DNA from: Boswellia sacra
Taxonomy: Eukaryota; Streptophyta; Magnoliopsida; Sapindales; Burseraceae
Length of the DNA stretch: 64,000 nucleotides
Reading direction: 5' to 3'
Assembly (NCBI GenBank): GCA_013180625.2
Contig: SNVD02012234.1
Coordinates: 372,001-436,000, forward strand
The notes below the pieces were generated by a model. It saw only the letters and a program-made list of their open reading frames with translations, was not told the origin of the DNA and ran no database searches. The translations under genes were made by a program, and so were the position numbers. Positions 45,621-55,640 of this stretch are shown here, in pieces (position 1 is the stretch's first letter; each line of letters begins with the position of its first letter).

Positions 45621-46631
45621 GTTAGTCTACTTATTCTTGGGATAAAAAAGAGTGGTAGTTATGATTTAAACTTTTATAATAGCAATTGATTATTATGTAC
45701 AATCTTCATTCATTTATTTATACAATATCAATTTATTATTATATAGAATATTCTTAGTTCATTTATTTATATTTGTAAATAGATTTTGTTTTTAAAAGAT
45801 CAATCTCTAATATTAGGAGAATATGTAGATAAGTTTGACATATCACATCATTATTTATAAGATACTTAGGTAAGTGATAATACTTAGCTACTTTTAGTTT
45901 TTTTCAGTTATCAATGCTGACTTTGTCTCCATTTCTTTGTTTTTTCTTTCAATCCACTTATTTTATTCTTTTAACTTTTCATAATAGTATGTCAAGATCT
46001 AAGGATAAGCTCACCAAATCAGCAAGATGACTTGGTGAGCCTATCTAAAGTAAGTATTTCTTAATCAAATTAAGCCTAATTAGTAAGAGATGTCACAAAC
46101 CTATTAACATCTCACCCAAAACTTAAACTTAATAGCCGAGTTTAAGAAATTAACGGTGTCGGGGCAGAATTGTCAATTCTCTCTGCCTTCAACCAAAAAC
46201 AGATTCTTTATTCTTCTGGTGCTTTAATTAAATGGAACTTTTGGTGGTTGATAGTAGTGATTGTTTGATTTCTACTTGTGTATGTTAACTAATTTCCTTG
46301 AAGGCATTAATAAAAATTTTATCTAATTTATCTTCTCTCTTCATGGGATAGGTGCAGTTACTAAAGATAAGGTGTATAGTGCTTGTATATTTTCATCTTA
46401 GCTACAGATCACATATATATTCATCAATTAAGGCATATGCAGATGATAGTGTTCTTCAAGTAAGCATTCTATATGTGTACTTAGCTTGTAAATCAGATGC
46501 TTTGTTTACATTGTTTATTCTGCATTGTTACATCGTTTGATTTGCTTCTTTCCTTGCATTGTACTATTTGGTTTGTTGACTTCCTTTTTTAATTTACTTT
46601 TACAGAATTTAAATTGCCATAAAATCAGATT

Positions 46632-46634
<3 letters not shown>
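45621..46634 (+). other. CACTA interior without assigned cargo
   Basis: AT-rich. A possible exon-like block at about 46350–46459 (…KAYADDSVLQ then GTAAGC) is bounded by an AG and a GT but matches no family I know. ATGTCAAGATCTAAGG at about 45988 opens no long frame. Confidence 0.3.

Positions 46635-46680
<46 letters not shown>
46635..46680. repeat. (AT)n microsatellite
   Basis: About 46 bp of uninterrupted AT dinucleotide inside the CACTA element. Confidence 0.95.
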
Positions 46681-46682
<2 letters not shown>

Positions 46683-47829
46683 GCTGATGCAAGCAAAGGG
46701 CCGGTATCAACCCAATATTATATATTTATAATAATAAATACATGTCGGTTTTTAACATTCACAGATTATTTAGACAATTTGTCACTTATAAACCCTCATC
46801 TTAGGTAGGCAAATAGCTAAGATACATGTCGGTTTTTACAAGACAATGGACTGACAAAAAGGCATCGAGACAAATTTGTGTCGGTTTGACCAACCGACTC
46901 GTATAGAATACACGTCAGGTCCATAAATATCATATTGAAACCGGCATGTATACATATACATGACGGTGAAAACATATACATGACGGTGAAAAACTGACAT
47001 ATATGAGGAATTTTCTTATAGTGGATAATAAATTTTATCTACATTGAAACAAAGCAATGAGGATTAGAGGAGCATAATTATAAAGGCTTTGTTAAATTAA
47101 GAAATTTTTTTATAAAATTAAATTAAAAGATTAAAAAAAGAATTGATCATATTTGTTCATTGTATTGCATGAGTTATTATTGTTGTTATTTGGGTTACCG
47201 AATGACGTGCTGGAGTTATTGATGACTGGTGTTGTTGGGCTTTGATGGTTGGGGTATGGGTGGATTTTGGATTTGTGATGGTGGTGGTAGGATATTTTTA
47301 GGGGTGGTGACTGAACTTACTTTCTTTATGGGGCTGTTTGTAATTCTTTGTTATTTTTTCATTAATTTATTTATTTTATAACTTGGGTTAAGGGTTTTTT
47401 GGTAATTGAAGAGGTTTTGGACGGAAAGCTAATGTCATCTAACGGTCAAAGTAACAGAAGGGTGGTTCATGATGAATTTTTGAAAAGATAGGGTTGTCAT
47501 TTATACAAAGCGGCAAAAGACATTTTTACATAATAATTTCACAAAAGGTAGGGGTAGTTTGTGACAGTTTTCTATTTATTTTTTGATTGTGTACTTATGT
47601 ACTTAGAGGCATTTTAGTATTAATTTTTTTCTATAAAATATTGGATGCTCATGGTAGTTTTGGTTTGTTATATGTATTATACATGTTAAAAGTTCCAAAT
47701 TTAATCTAACCATCAATCCAAGCATTAATATAACAAGTGCTAAAAGTCCTAAATTTAATCTAACCATCAATCTAAGCATTAATATAATAAGTCCTGCACA
47801 AAACTTAAATACGGATCCTCCAAGAGAGA

Positions 47830-47871
<42 letters not shown>

Positions 47872-47882
47872 CACACACACAC
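47830..47882. repeat. (TTA)n followed by (AC)n microsatellite
   Basis: About 13 TTA repeats followed by six AC repeats, within unit alpha. The corresponding place in unit beta (about 52275) has only TTATTATTTT, so the array expanded after duplication. Confidence 0.9.
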
Positions 47883-48129
47883 ATATATGTACATATATAG
47901 TAAATTCAAATTAACTTCAGTGTTACATATTTGATTGAGTGAAAAAAATATGAAAAACAAAATAAAAATTAAGAAAATAACAAAGTGTAAATGAAGCAAA
48001 CTCAAAAGCGTTTACTTGTTCAGAAAAACTATTATTCTTCCTTTGGAAATTTATATCGACTTACATGAAGGTTGCACGCTATATAAATATTGCATGGTTG
48101 TTATATTTGAAAGATACATAAAAGCTAGT

Positions 48130-48863
48130 TAGGGATGACAATTGGTAGGGTAGGGTACAATAGTATTTATACCCTACCCTTTTAGAAAAATTGATACCTG
48201 CATCCTACCTATACTCATTCACTTCAAGAGTTTAAACTTTTATATTCATACCTATCCCATATCCATTAATGAAAAACTATACCCTACCTATTTATAAAAA
48301 GTACCTGTGAAGTTCGATCACAAAACAACACTAATAATTTAATTGCATTGAATAACTTGCCAAATTAATTTAGTTACAAATCACCCAACCATATAAGCAT
48401 AGAACATAAAATCAACATAGTCCAAAAGTAAGATAATGTCCAACTACATATCATGCATAAATATTAGTACGATGTACATTACTGCTAAAATAAAGTCCAA
48501 AGACATATATATGAATAAACAAACTCTCAAAAACATATACAAGACTAAACAAACTCCCAAAAACACTTAACTAACAAAAAAAAAAATGATAATAAAAGGA
48601 TTGTCATAAAGATAATGATCAAAGCCTTCGTCATTTTCTCCTTGCAACTCATCCATCATCGTAATTTTGATCCAACTCCTATAATATCAAAAGCTAAAAA
48701 TCTTTAGGTTATGTTAAAACTACGTAGTTTTATGTTTTGGGTATTGAAATTTTTATATTTTATTTTAAAATAATAATAATAATAATACTAATTAGCTATT
48801 TTAAAAGGGCATTTAATTCTATGCACCCTTATCCTTACTGTAGTGGGTATACTTGTCATCCCA
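48130..48863. mobile_element. Non-autonomous hAT-like element
   Basis: Ends TAGGGATGACAA and TTGTCATCCCA (inverted). The subterminal regions carry GTAGGGTAGGGTAC and its inverted relatives TACCCTACCC. Flanks AAGCTAGT and TAGCAGGT agree at only 5 of 8 sites, suggesting age. Homologous sequence in unit beta (about 52590: CCAGCAGCTTGTAAAGC) lacks it. No coding sequence. Confidence 0.7.
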
Positions 48864-49266
48864 TAGCAGGTAAAGCTCTTTTTTTTGGCCCCCCCTACTC
48901 AATAAGAACTCCTAGATGATTAAAGAAACGACTTTGGATCTTCTTGGATAAACACAAAATTGAAGCTTGTGGGATAAGTTCTTTTTCAGCTCTTTTTTTT
49001 TCCCTTAAGTTTTCAAAGATATAAACTAGTTTGAAATTAAGAGTATTTTTATTTAATTAATTTATAAATTATCTAAAGTAAGTAAATTTGAAAGATATGA
49101 ATCGTACTCCTCTTATAATTAGAAATCATAAAAAGTTCGTGAGTCGCCAGCTTAAGAAATTCAATAAATGAACCTGCAGTTTCTGCGACTGTGTCAATTG
49201 TAATACTCTTCGTAACATGAAGGAGATATATTACACTAGTAATAAACAAATAAATAAGGAATTAAC

Positions 49267-49994
49267 GATATATTTGGTATGCAACATTGTATAGTATAGT
49301 ATAGTATTGTGTTATATAGCATTGCATTGTATAGTATTAAAAATAACGTTATGTCAAAATTATATAATGTTTCGTATACTCATATATTGTATTAATTTGT
49401 AAAAAAAAGTAAGAATTTTTGAAAAAAAAAAAGATATACAAACTATAAATATATTTTTAGTTTATTTATAAAATTAGTTATTTAGTAATTTATTTAACAA
49501 TTGCTAATTATTGAAAAAATTACTTGGGGTCTAATGCCCCCACTGAACCTATTAGACAATTCGAGTTTATAGTGGCATGCTAGGTGTCAATTGATCCAAC
49601 GGAGGCAGTGGACCATTGGTGTCGCCCAGTGGGGACGGTGACTCCTTTCATCCCTTCTTTATTTTTAGAAAATAGATTTTAAAATAAATTTGATTTTATA
49701 TTTTATCTATTAAATACATCTTTCTTTATTTTAAAATTTTTAAAAATTAGAGAGTATTTTTGGATATATAGAATTTTATAGAGATAATTTTGACAAATTT
49801 TATTGGTGCTATACAATGTAATGCTAAAGTCATGGATTAGCTCCACATAATTTAATACAATGTTGATGCATCTACAGGTTGTGCTTTGTATTAATTAATA
49901 CTATGCTAAATTAACACCAAACACATGTATTACACTATTTAATACAATGTAGTAAAATAGTATTATAAAGTATCTCGCATCAAACATGCCCATC
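49267..49994. mobile_element. AT-rich MITE C in unit beta
   Basis: Ends GATATATTTGGTATGC and, inverted, GATGGGCATGTTTGATGC. ATTAAC flanks both sides (49261–49266, 49995–50000); extending to 8 bp gives two mismatches. Related to MITEs A and B (TTTGGT end, TATAGTATAGTAT words). GC-richer core at 49530–49660. Units alpha and gamma lack it. Confidence 0.7.
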
Positions 49995-50200
49995 ATTAAC
50001 TATTATAACTCGTTGCTGGTTCGGAAAACCCATTTATCGGAAAACCCATTTAACTAAGGTAACGATCAACGCTATATAAGTAGTAGCGTTGTAGTGCAAC
50101 ATGACTTATTGCCTATAAGGGTGGGGCTATTTGCACCCATAAAAATGTGCTGAAAACTAATAATTATAATTAATACATTCACAATTCTTGCACAGAAAAG

Positions 50201-50472
50201 ATGAAGTCTTACACGAAGCGTATTGTTGGTGGTTATCATCTTAGTTATTGCCCTTATGACGACTTCAGTGGCTCCGGGTGGTGGAAGTGGTGGTGGTGGA
50301 GGTTTTTTTTGTTGTTAGGTTTTTTTTTTTTATGGGTGGGGGTGGGGAGGGGGGGAAGGAGGGAGCTGGCCATGGCCATTCAAGCAAAAGCAATGCATCT
50401 ACCTCTGCTAAGCCATGCCTTGGTTTTGCTACAAGTTTCTTTCCTGGCGTTGCTTTAATATTTCTTATGTAA
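50201..50472 (+). pseudogene. Small secreted glycine-rich protein, copy 2, broken
   Basis: Starts ATGAAGTCTTACACG like copy 3, but six bases are replaced or lost in the signal-peptide region (GCGTATTGTTGG against GCTCATGAAATTTTTGG), so the frame leaves the LLVVI…ALMTTSVA sequence, which survives in another frame. The Gly tract holds homopolymers of T8, T12 and G7 plus a stop. The C-terminal HGHSSKSNASTSAKPCLGFA remains readable from 50278, ending LIFLM. Non-functional as it stands. Confidence 0.75.
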
Positions 50473-52113
50473 CAGTTTTGAATGAGATGATTTTGTTATA
50501 TGTGTGTATGATTACTTTTATCTAGCTTAAATTTGATTATGTGAATTGTGAATTGTATTTCCTTTGTTATGACTTCAAATAATGAGTTTTCTCCTTCTAC
50601 AATCTCTAAAGATTTAATTCCAAATATTTTAATTTTTATCTTTTATTTTGTTAAGGTACTTTATCAACCACAGTGATCTTCAATTTGATTTTTGTGGTGA
50701 TTTGAGTTTAAAAAAAATTAAATATATGAAATTGAACATAATCTATACTTATTATACTAATGGGAGAACTATAGCATTCGATGTATATTATTTGAAATAA
50801 TTTTCATTGTCCAGCAAAACTTATCATATCTTACAAATTCAAGAACTAATAGCGCCTATTACCTTGTAGTAGAGTTCATTAGATTTTTCCACGATTAATA
50901 TTTTATATAAAATTATAAAAATATTTTAAATAAGACTAATGTCATCTTACGAGCTCAATACTGTTACTACGGAACCTAACATACATATAACTTCCAAGAT
51001 CAATTTATTAAAGAGCAATGCTAGATATACAATTAAGTTGTACAATTTTACTAATACAACCTGACATGCATGGAACAAATTCACTGGGTAGGTAAAAAAG
51101 AAAAATGAATTAACTAATTTTTAATAAATAAAACGGGATCTACATATCTAATGGATTTATACCATATAAGTTGTATGGGTTAAGTTGTATAACTTGATTC
51201 TATATCCAGTATTATTGTTTATTAAAATCAAAAAATCATTAAATAAACTGATATGAACAGTAACTGATATGGCAGCTTAAAGATAGGAAAACTCTGACCC
51301 AAAGTTGTTAAATTTAAGCGATGTTATTTGAATCCCCAAAATCTCTCTTGAAGCCCCACTTTTTATTAATTAAAATTAAGTGTAGGGTTATAAGTACCAA
51401 GAAAACTACTCTGAGCAGCCAGTTTTATCAATTTACCCCCATTATTGAATTTATACTCTGTACACTCTCTAATATACCCTAAATATCCTTAATTTTCCTT
51501 AATATCCTTAATTTGGAGATCAAAGCTTTCCAGGATACATGTCCATTCATTACGGAGATCAAAAAGAAATCATCAAAACAGAATTCAATTGCAACAAGCT
51601 TCGGAGAACTTGAGGTTTATATAGTTTTTTTTCCTCTTCTTCTTCTATTTACTGAGTTCTTTGAAGAACTTGAGTTTTATATATTTTCTTGTTCTTTTTA
51701 TCTACTTAGTTTTTTATTATAAGTTTTTTAAATACTTTTCATTTAATCCCTTAGAAGTTTAATTTATCATCTCACGATTGGGATTCTGGAAAATAGTTTT
51801 GCATTTAATTTCTTGTGATGACAATTTTCTACGTCTCTCGTTATTGACTTGCAGAGAAGTTGTGATTGTGAAATACGCATATTGTCAACATATTTATATC
51901 ATTCTCCTTCAAAAAGAAAAAAAATTAAAACTATTGAAAACTCAAATTTTTGTCTACGAATGAGACAGAAGTAAAGTTTCTCAGTTCAAAGTCTTTTTAA
52001 AAATCAGTCGAAAAATTTATATCAAAAGATATAATAAATTGAAAGATATTGATAGGAAGATATAATAATTAGGGTTCATATATAATAATAAATAAGAGTA
52101 AATATATAACAAT

Positions 52114-52123
52114 ATTTATTTTT
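52114..52123. other. Empty (pre-insertion) site of the Mutator-like element
   Basis: Single ATTTATTTTT between AATATATAACAAT on the left and TTGGTTGTGTACTTATG on the right. In unit alpha the same left and right contexts are separated by 9.13 kb (38441/47574). Confidence 0.8.
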
Positions 52124-53193
52124 TGGTTGTGTACTTATGAGTAATTTTACTTTAGAAATTTTAGTATTAATTTTTTTTAATATAAAATATCGGATGCTCA
52201 GGGTAGTTTTGGTTTGTTCGATGGATCAAAGTGCTAGCAAGTCTTGCACAAAACTTAAATGAAGGATCCCAAACAATTATTATTTTATATTTATTTATAT
52301 ATTAAATTCAAATAAGTGGATGCATATTTGAATGAGTTCAAAGAAAATATAAAAATGAAATAAAAAAGTTGTCCGCAATTTATATAAATTACTAAAAAGA
52401 TTAGTTATATTACATAAAATGGAAACTAAAACTTATGAGGATATAGTAAAGAAACTGAAACTCAAAAGTGTTGTTTACTTGCTTAGGAAAACTATTATTC
52501 TTCCTCTGGAAATTTAAACCGACTTATATTAGTTAATATGAAGGCTGCACACCGTATAAATAGTGCTGGCTGCTCCAGCAGCTTGTAAAGCACTATCCTT
52601 TTTTTTTTTTTTTTAACTCAACAAGAATTTATAGATGATTAAAAAATTTATTTTAGATCTTTTGAGATAAACTCAAAATTAAAGCTTTTATGATATAATA
52701 ATATTACATTTATAACTTATCTATAACCAACTCTTTATATAACATGAGTTGGTAAAATATTATCGGAATAGATAATTATTATATGTTACAATTTAACTAC
52801 TTTCATTCATTTTTATTTTTTTTCTTCTAATGATCGTAGATAAATTATAAATGTACCAATACTCTTTGGGATAAGTTCTTTTCTAGTTTTTTTTTTCCTT
52901 AAGTTTTCAAAGATATCAAATTATTTTGAAATTGAGAGTATTATTCTTTAATTAATTTATAGATTATCTATTTGTATCAAACTCCTCTTACATATTAGAA
53001 ATTATAAAGTTTGTAATTCTCTAGCTGAAGTATTTCAATACATGAACCTGCACTTTCAGCGAAAGTACTGTAAATTGAAACAATCTTATATAAAGTAGTA
53101 ATGTTCCTAGTGCTAGAGGAATTGTCACTTAAATTCACAAACAAAACAAACACTAATATTAACGATTTCTTGCATCCGCATGCAGTTGAAAAG

Positions 53194-53481
53194 ATGAAGT
53201 CTCATACGAAGCTCATGAAATTTTTGGTGGTTATCATGATAGTTATTTCCCTAATGACAACTTCAGTGGCCGTGGGCAGTGGTCGTGGTGGTGGTGGACG
53301 TGGTGGAGGTCGTGGTGTTAGAGGGTTTGTGTGGTGGGGGGGAGCTGTCCATGGCCATTCAAGCAGAAGCAATGCATCCACCTCTGCTAAGTCATGCCTT
53401 AGTTTTGCTGCAAGTTTCTTTTCTGGTGCAACAGTTTTGAAAGCGTTTTCCGTTTATATATATATATATATTAATTGTTAA
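53194..53481 (+). CDS. Small secreted glycine-rich protein, copy 3, the only fully open copy
   Basis: 95 aa, family not recognised. MKSHTKLMKFLVVIMIVISL then MTTSVAVG gives a signal peptide. Next comes a Gly/Arg tract (GSGRGGGGRGGGRG), then a tail HGHSSRSNASTSAKSCLSFA, ASFFSGATVLK. The last residues read a TA microsatellite, so the C-terminus is probably recent. An in-frame ATG at 53101 would put non-hydrophobic sequence before the signal peptide, so 53194, shared with copy 2, is chosen. The Ser/Ala/Asn-rich tail with one Cys is the part best kept between copies 2 and 3. Glycine-rich wall protein or precursor of a small apoplastic peptide are both possible; neither is shown. Confidence 0.55.
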   Translation: MKSHTKLMKFLVVIMIVISLMTTSVAVGSGRGGGGRGGGRGVRGFVWWGGAVHGHSSRSNASTSAKSCLSFAASFFSGATVLKAFSVYIYIYINC

Positions 53482-53796
53482 TAACTAGAATATTATCTTG
53501 AATTAGATTCTGTAAATTGTGATTTTTTTTCATTTTGTTATGACTTAAATTACTAAGTTTTCTTGTCCTTTTACAATTTCTAAATATTTGATTCCAAATA
53601 TTTTAATTGTTATCTTTTATTTTGTTAATGTAATTTATCAACCACAGTGATCTTGATTTGATTTTTGTGGTGATTTGAATTTAAAAACAAAATGAATACA
53701 TAAATTGAACATAATCTATACTTCTTAATGCTAATAGAAGGACTGTGCCATTTGATATTATTTGCAATAATTTTCATCATCCAGCTTAACTTATCA

Positions 53797-55244
53797 GTGC
53801 CTGGTTTGCTTTCGTTTTCCATCTCTTTTTTATGAGTTTGCATTATATTTGATCCGTATTTCACTTGATGGATGCACCCAAGTCAACTGCTGGCTCTTGG
53901 GCTGATAAAATCAAGATCACTGATTCGAGTACCCAATGCAAATTGAATCCGGTTACTCCTAAGAAACTGGGTATAATCCTTGAGATTCCAGATGAGATTG
54001 TCGATGAGAATGTGGCCGAATGGCGTAGATATATTGTCGGCTTCTTTCCCGGATATATGATACCTTATCATGCTGCACGTTCGATAGCCATGCGTACGTG
54101 CATAGAAATCTAGCGGCTTAGAGGACGTCCGCTCTACAGACACGGGCTTTCTCCTCTTCGTTTTCGAACTAAGGATGGGGTTCATGCTATCATTGCTCGC
54201 GGTCCTTGGATGTTTGGAGGTAAAAACATTTTCTTACAGCCTTGGCATCCACATTTGAATTTTAATGCGGATCAAGTAGCGGAATTTTCCGTTTGGATCC
54301 GATTATATGGCCTGCCGTTTCCTTTATGGACAACCAAAGGCCTTAGTATTGTTTCCAGCATGGTTGGGGAGCCTATTTCTTGTGACAAGATGACTTCTGA
54401 TCTTTCTAGATTGGAATATGCAAGGGTATGTATTCTTCTTGATGCAACCCACCCTCCGATTAAGAAGTTTGAGTTCAGATGCAAACTCTCTCCAGAGCCC
54501 ATTCAAATTCAAGTTGAATATGAGTGGGTTCCAAAACATTGTCCCAAATGTTGCAGGTTTGGTCATCGTTGTCCAGAATCGGTAAAGACTTCAAGTCCAG
54601 ATAAGAATGAGGCTAGCACCTCTGATAGTGCCCCTTTGAGAAAAGAAAAGGATGTGACCAAGGTCGTTGATTGCACCAAAATAGTTACTATCCCAGAAGT
54701 TTCTGCAGTGCAAGTTGAGCCTCCGAAGGCTACTACAGTTCCGAGTGCAGAGTCAGTTTCAGATTCTGATTCTCCATCTCCTTTTGCGACTGACGAGGGT
54801 AGACTTTTGGGCACTATCAAATGTTCTACAAATCGTGAGGCATCTATTTCCTCAGGGCGGATACCTACTGAGTCTTCTCCCACTCGTTTTGAGCCTTTGA
54901 TTGGGCTCAGTGAGGATGATCAATCTGATAGGATTGACCATGCGCATTCGGACACCCCAGCTACCCCGGTAAAGAAGGGTAAGAAGAAGAAAAACAAGAA
55001 GGGTTAAAGCTCTTGTATTTTTATGTTTTAGACCGTTTGTGATCATTTCTCTTCTATGTTGTTAAGGCCGTTTGTGGCTTTTTTACTTTGTTTAGGCCGC
55101 TTGTGGCCTTCATTTTCTATCTTTTTGTTGGATTGTTTGTTTGGACTTTACGTCCCTTTGTAATTCTTGGAGTATGCCCCTCGGATTTTTGTACATTATA
55201 ACTTTTTTGGATTTATATTACTAAGTAACTTTTCCAAAAAAAAA
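53797..55244 (+). mobile_element. ORF1-only LINE derivative with 14-bp target duplication
   Basis: Flanked by an exact AGCTTAACTTATCA (53783–53796 and 55245–55258) and ending in an A-run (55236–55244). It holds ORF1 followed directly by a 3' UTR with three AGGCCGTTTGTGGC-like repeats. There is no endonuclease or reverse transcriptase, and no space for one. It was mobilised in trans or arose by internal deletion of ORF2. Confidence 0.9.
53865..55007 (+). pseudogene. LINE ORF1 protein (DUF4283 plus zinc knuckle), one in-frame stop
   Basis: 381 codons in one frame, interrupted only by TAG at 54111–54113. Seen: ENVAEWRRYIVGFFPGY at the start; ARGPWMFGGKNIFLQPW and WIRLYGLPFPLW, typical of plant DUF4283 LINE ORF1; a zinc-knuckle region CPKCCRFGHRCPE whose Cys–His–Cys spacing is shorter than CX2CX4HX4C, suggesting lost residues; a Ser/Thr/Pro-rich linker; and a Lys-rich C-terminus KKGKKKKNKKG. 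The family binds nucleic acid in the retrotransposition complex. Low decay suggests a fairly young insertion. Confidence 0.88.
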
Positions 55245-55640
55245 AGCTTAACTTATCATATCATACAAAATCAAGAACAATAGCATTTATTACCATGTAA
55301 GATAGTTCATTAGATTTTTTTCACGATTAATATTTTATATAAATTAATAAAAATATTTTAAATAAGACTAATATCACCTAATTTATTGTTATTTTAACTT
55401 TTATAACATAGAGTGGAACAATAATGTGTAATTAGGTGGTCAATATTATTACATAATTCACGTATAGAGTATTTTTTTCATTTTCTCTACTGGCTAAGTT
55501 TTAAAATTTTTGTTTATATCGTTTGGTTACATTTAAGAATAGTTGATGGATAATTAAAAAGAGTGTTATTATTTGAGTCGTTCTAAATCTCCCTTTAAGC
55601 CCTAGCTTTCATTAAAATTGAAAATTAAAAGATTATTTTA

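Larger units (their letters stand above)
40743..47023 (+). mobile_element. CACTA element carrying captured kinesin-12 and PI-PLC gene fragments
   Basis: The left end CACTACAAGAATTTTTAAAA and reverse complement of the right end CACTATAAGAAAATTCCTCA are followed in both arms by ATATATGTCA. The flanking trinucleotide GAT (40740–40742 and 47024–47026) is the 3-bp duplication expected for CACTA. The right subterminal region repeats ACATGTCGGTTTTTA and ACATGACGGTGAAAA, as CACTA subterminal arrays do; the left has GCCGGTTCTT. No TNPA/TNPD-type transposase is seen. The cargo is exon–intron DNA of two unrelated genes in the same orientation. A TATA-like CATATATAAATAAGC (about 40888) near the left end could drive a transcript through both. 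Confidence 0.85.
38442..47573. mobile_element. Mutator-like element carrying nested hAT, MITE and CACTA elements
   Basis: Left arm (GGAATAATATCACAGACTAT…) and reverse-complemented right arm (AGAAAACTGTCACAAACTAC…) align for about 140 bp at roughly 75% identity, with a shared core AAAAATTCATCATG. A 10-bp duplication ATTTATTTTT flanks it, a length typical of Mutator-like elements. The empty site is preserved in the neighbouring tandem unit. Without the nested elements only about 0.9 kb remains, with no transposase, so it was non-autonomous. Nested: hAT 38732–40115, MITE 40186–40690, CACTA 40743–47023. Confidence 0.8.
36480..48990 (+). repeat. Tandem unit alpha (copy 1 of the glycine-rich peptide locus), split by transposons
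   Basis: Upstream words (CTTTAATTAATTTATAAATTAT, CAGTTTCAGCGAAAGTGTAA, CACTTAAATTCTCAAA), the peptide gene and downstream words (CATTCTCCTTCAAAAAG, AATAAATTGAAAGATATTG) recur in order in units beta and gamma. The homologous sequence stops at 38441 and resumes at 47574 (GTACTTATG…, ATGCTCATGGTAGTTTTGG), so 9.13 kb was inserted. A hAT element at 48130–48863 interrupts the downstream part. Compared with the other units, about 1.3 kb is missing just 3' of the gene. Confidence 0.75.
48991..52888 (+). repeat. Tandem unit beta (copy 2 of the peptide locus)
   Basis: Starts near CTTAAGTTTTCAAAGATAT, a sequence that recurs at the start of unit gamma (52889). It contains peptide gene copy 2, MITE C and, at 52114, the uninterrupted target site used by the Mutator-like element in unit alpha. 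Length about 3.9 kb including the 0.73-kb MITE. Confidence 0.75.
52889..55640 (+). repeat. Tandem unit gamma (copy 3 of the peptide locus) with LINE insertion
   Basis: Homologous to unit beta from CTTAAGTTTTCAAAGATAT through the peptide gene and its 3' region (TATCAACCACAGTGATCTT, CACGATTAATATTTTATATAAA). A LINE derivative interrupts it at 53797–55244, and beta supplies the empty-site sequence. Similarity fades beyond about 55400–55640, so the right border is approximate. Confidence 0.7.

Noticed and set aside
46631..47882. CRISPR-like or satellite array
   Set aside because: The repeats are simple AT, TTA and AC microsatellites plus CACTA subterminal repeats, without spacer structure.
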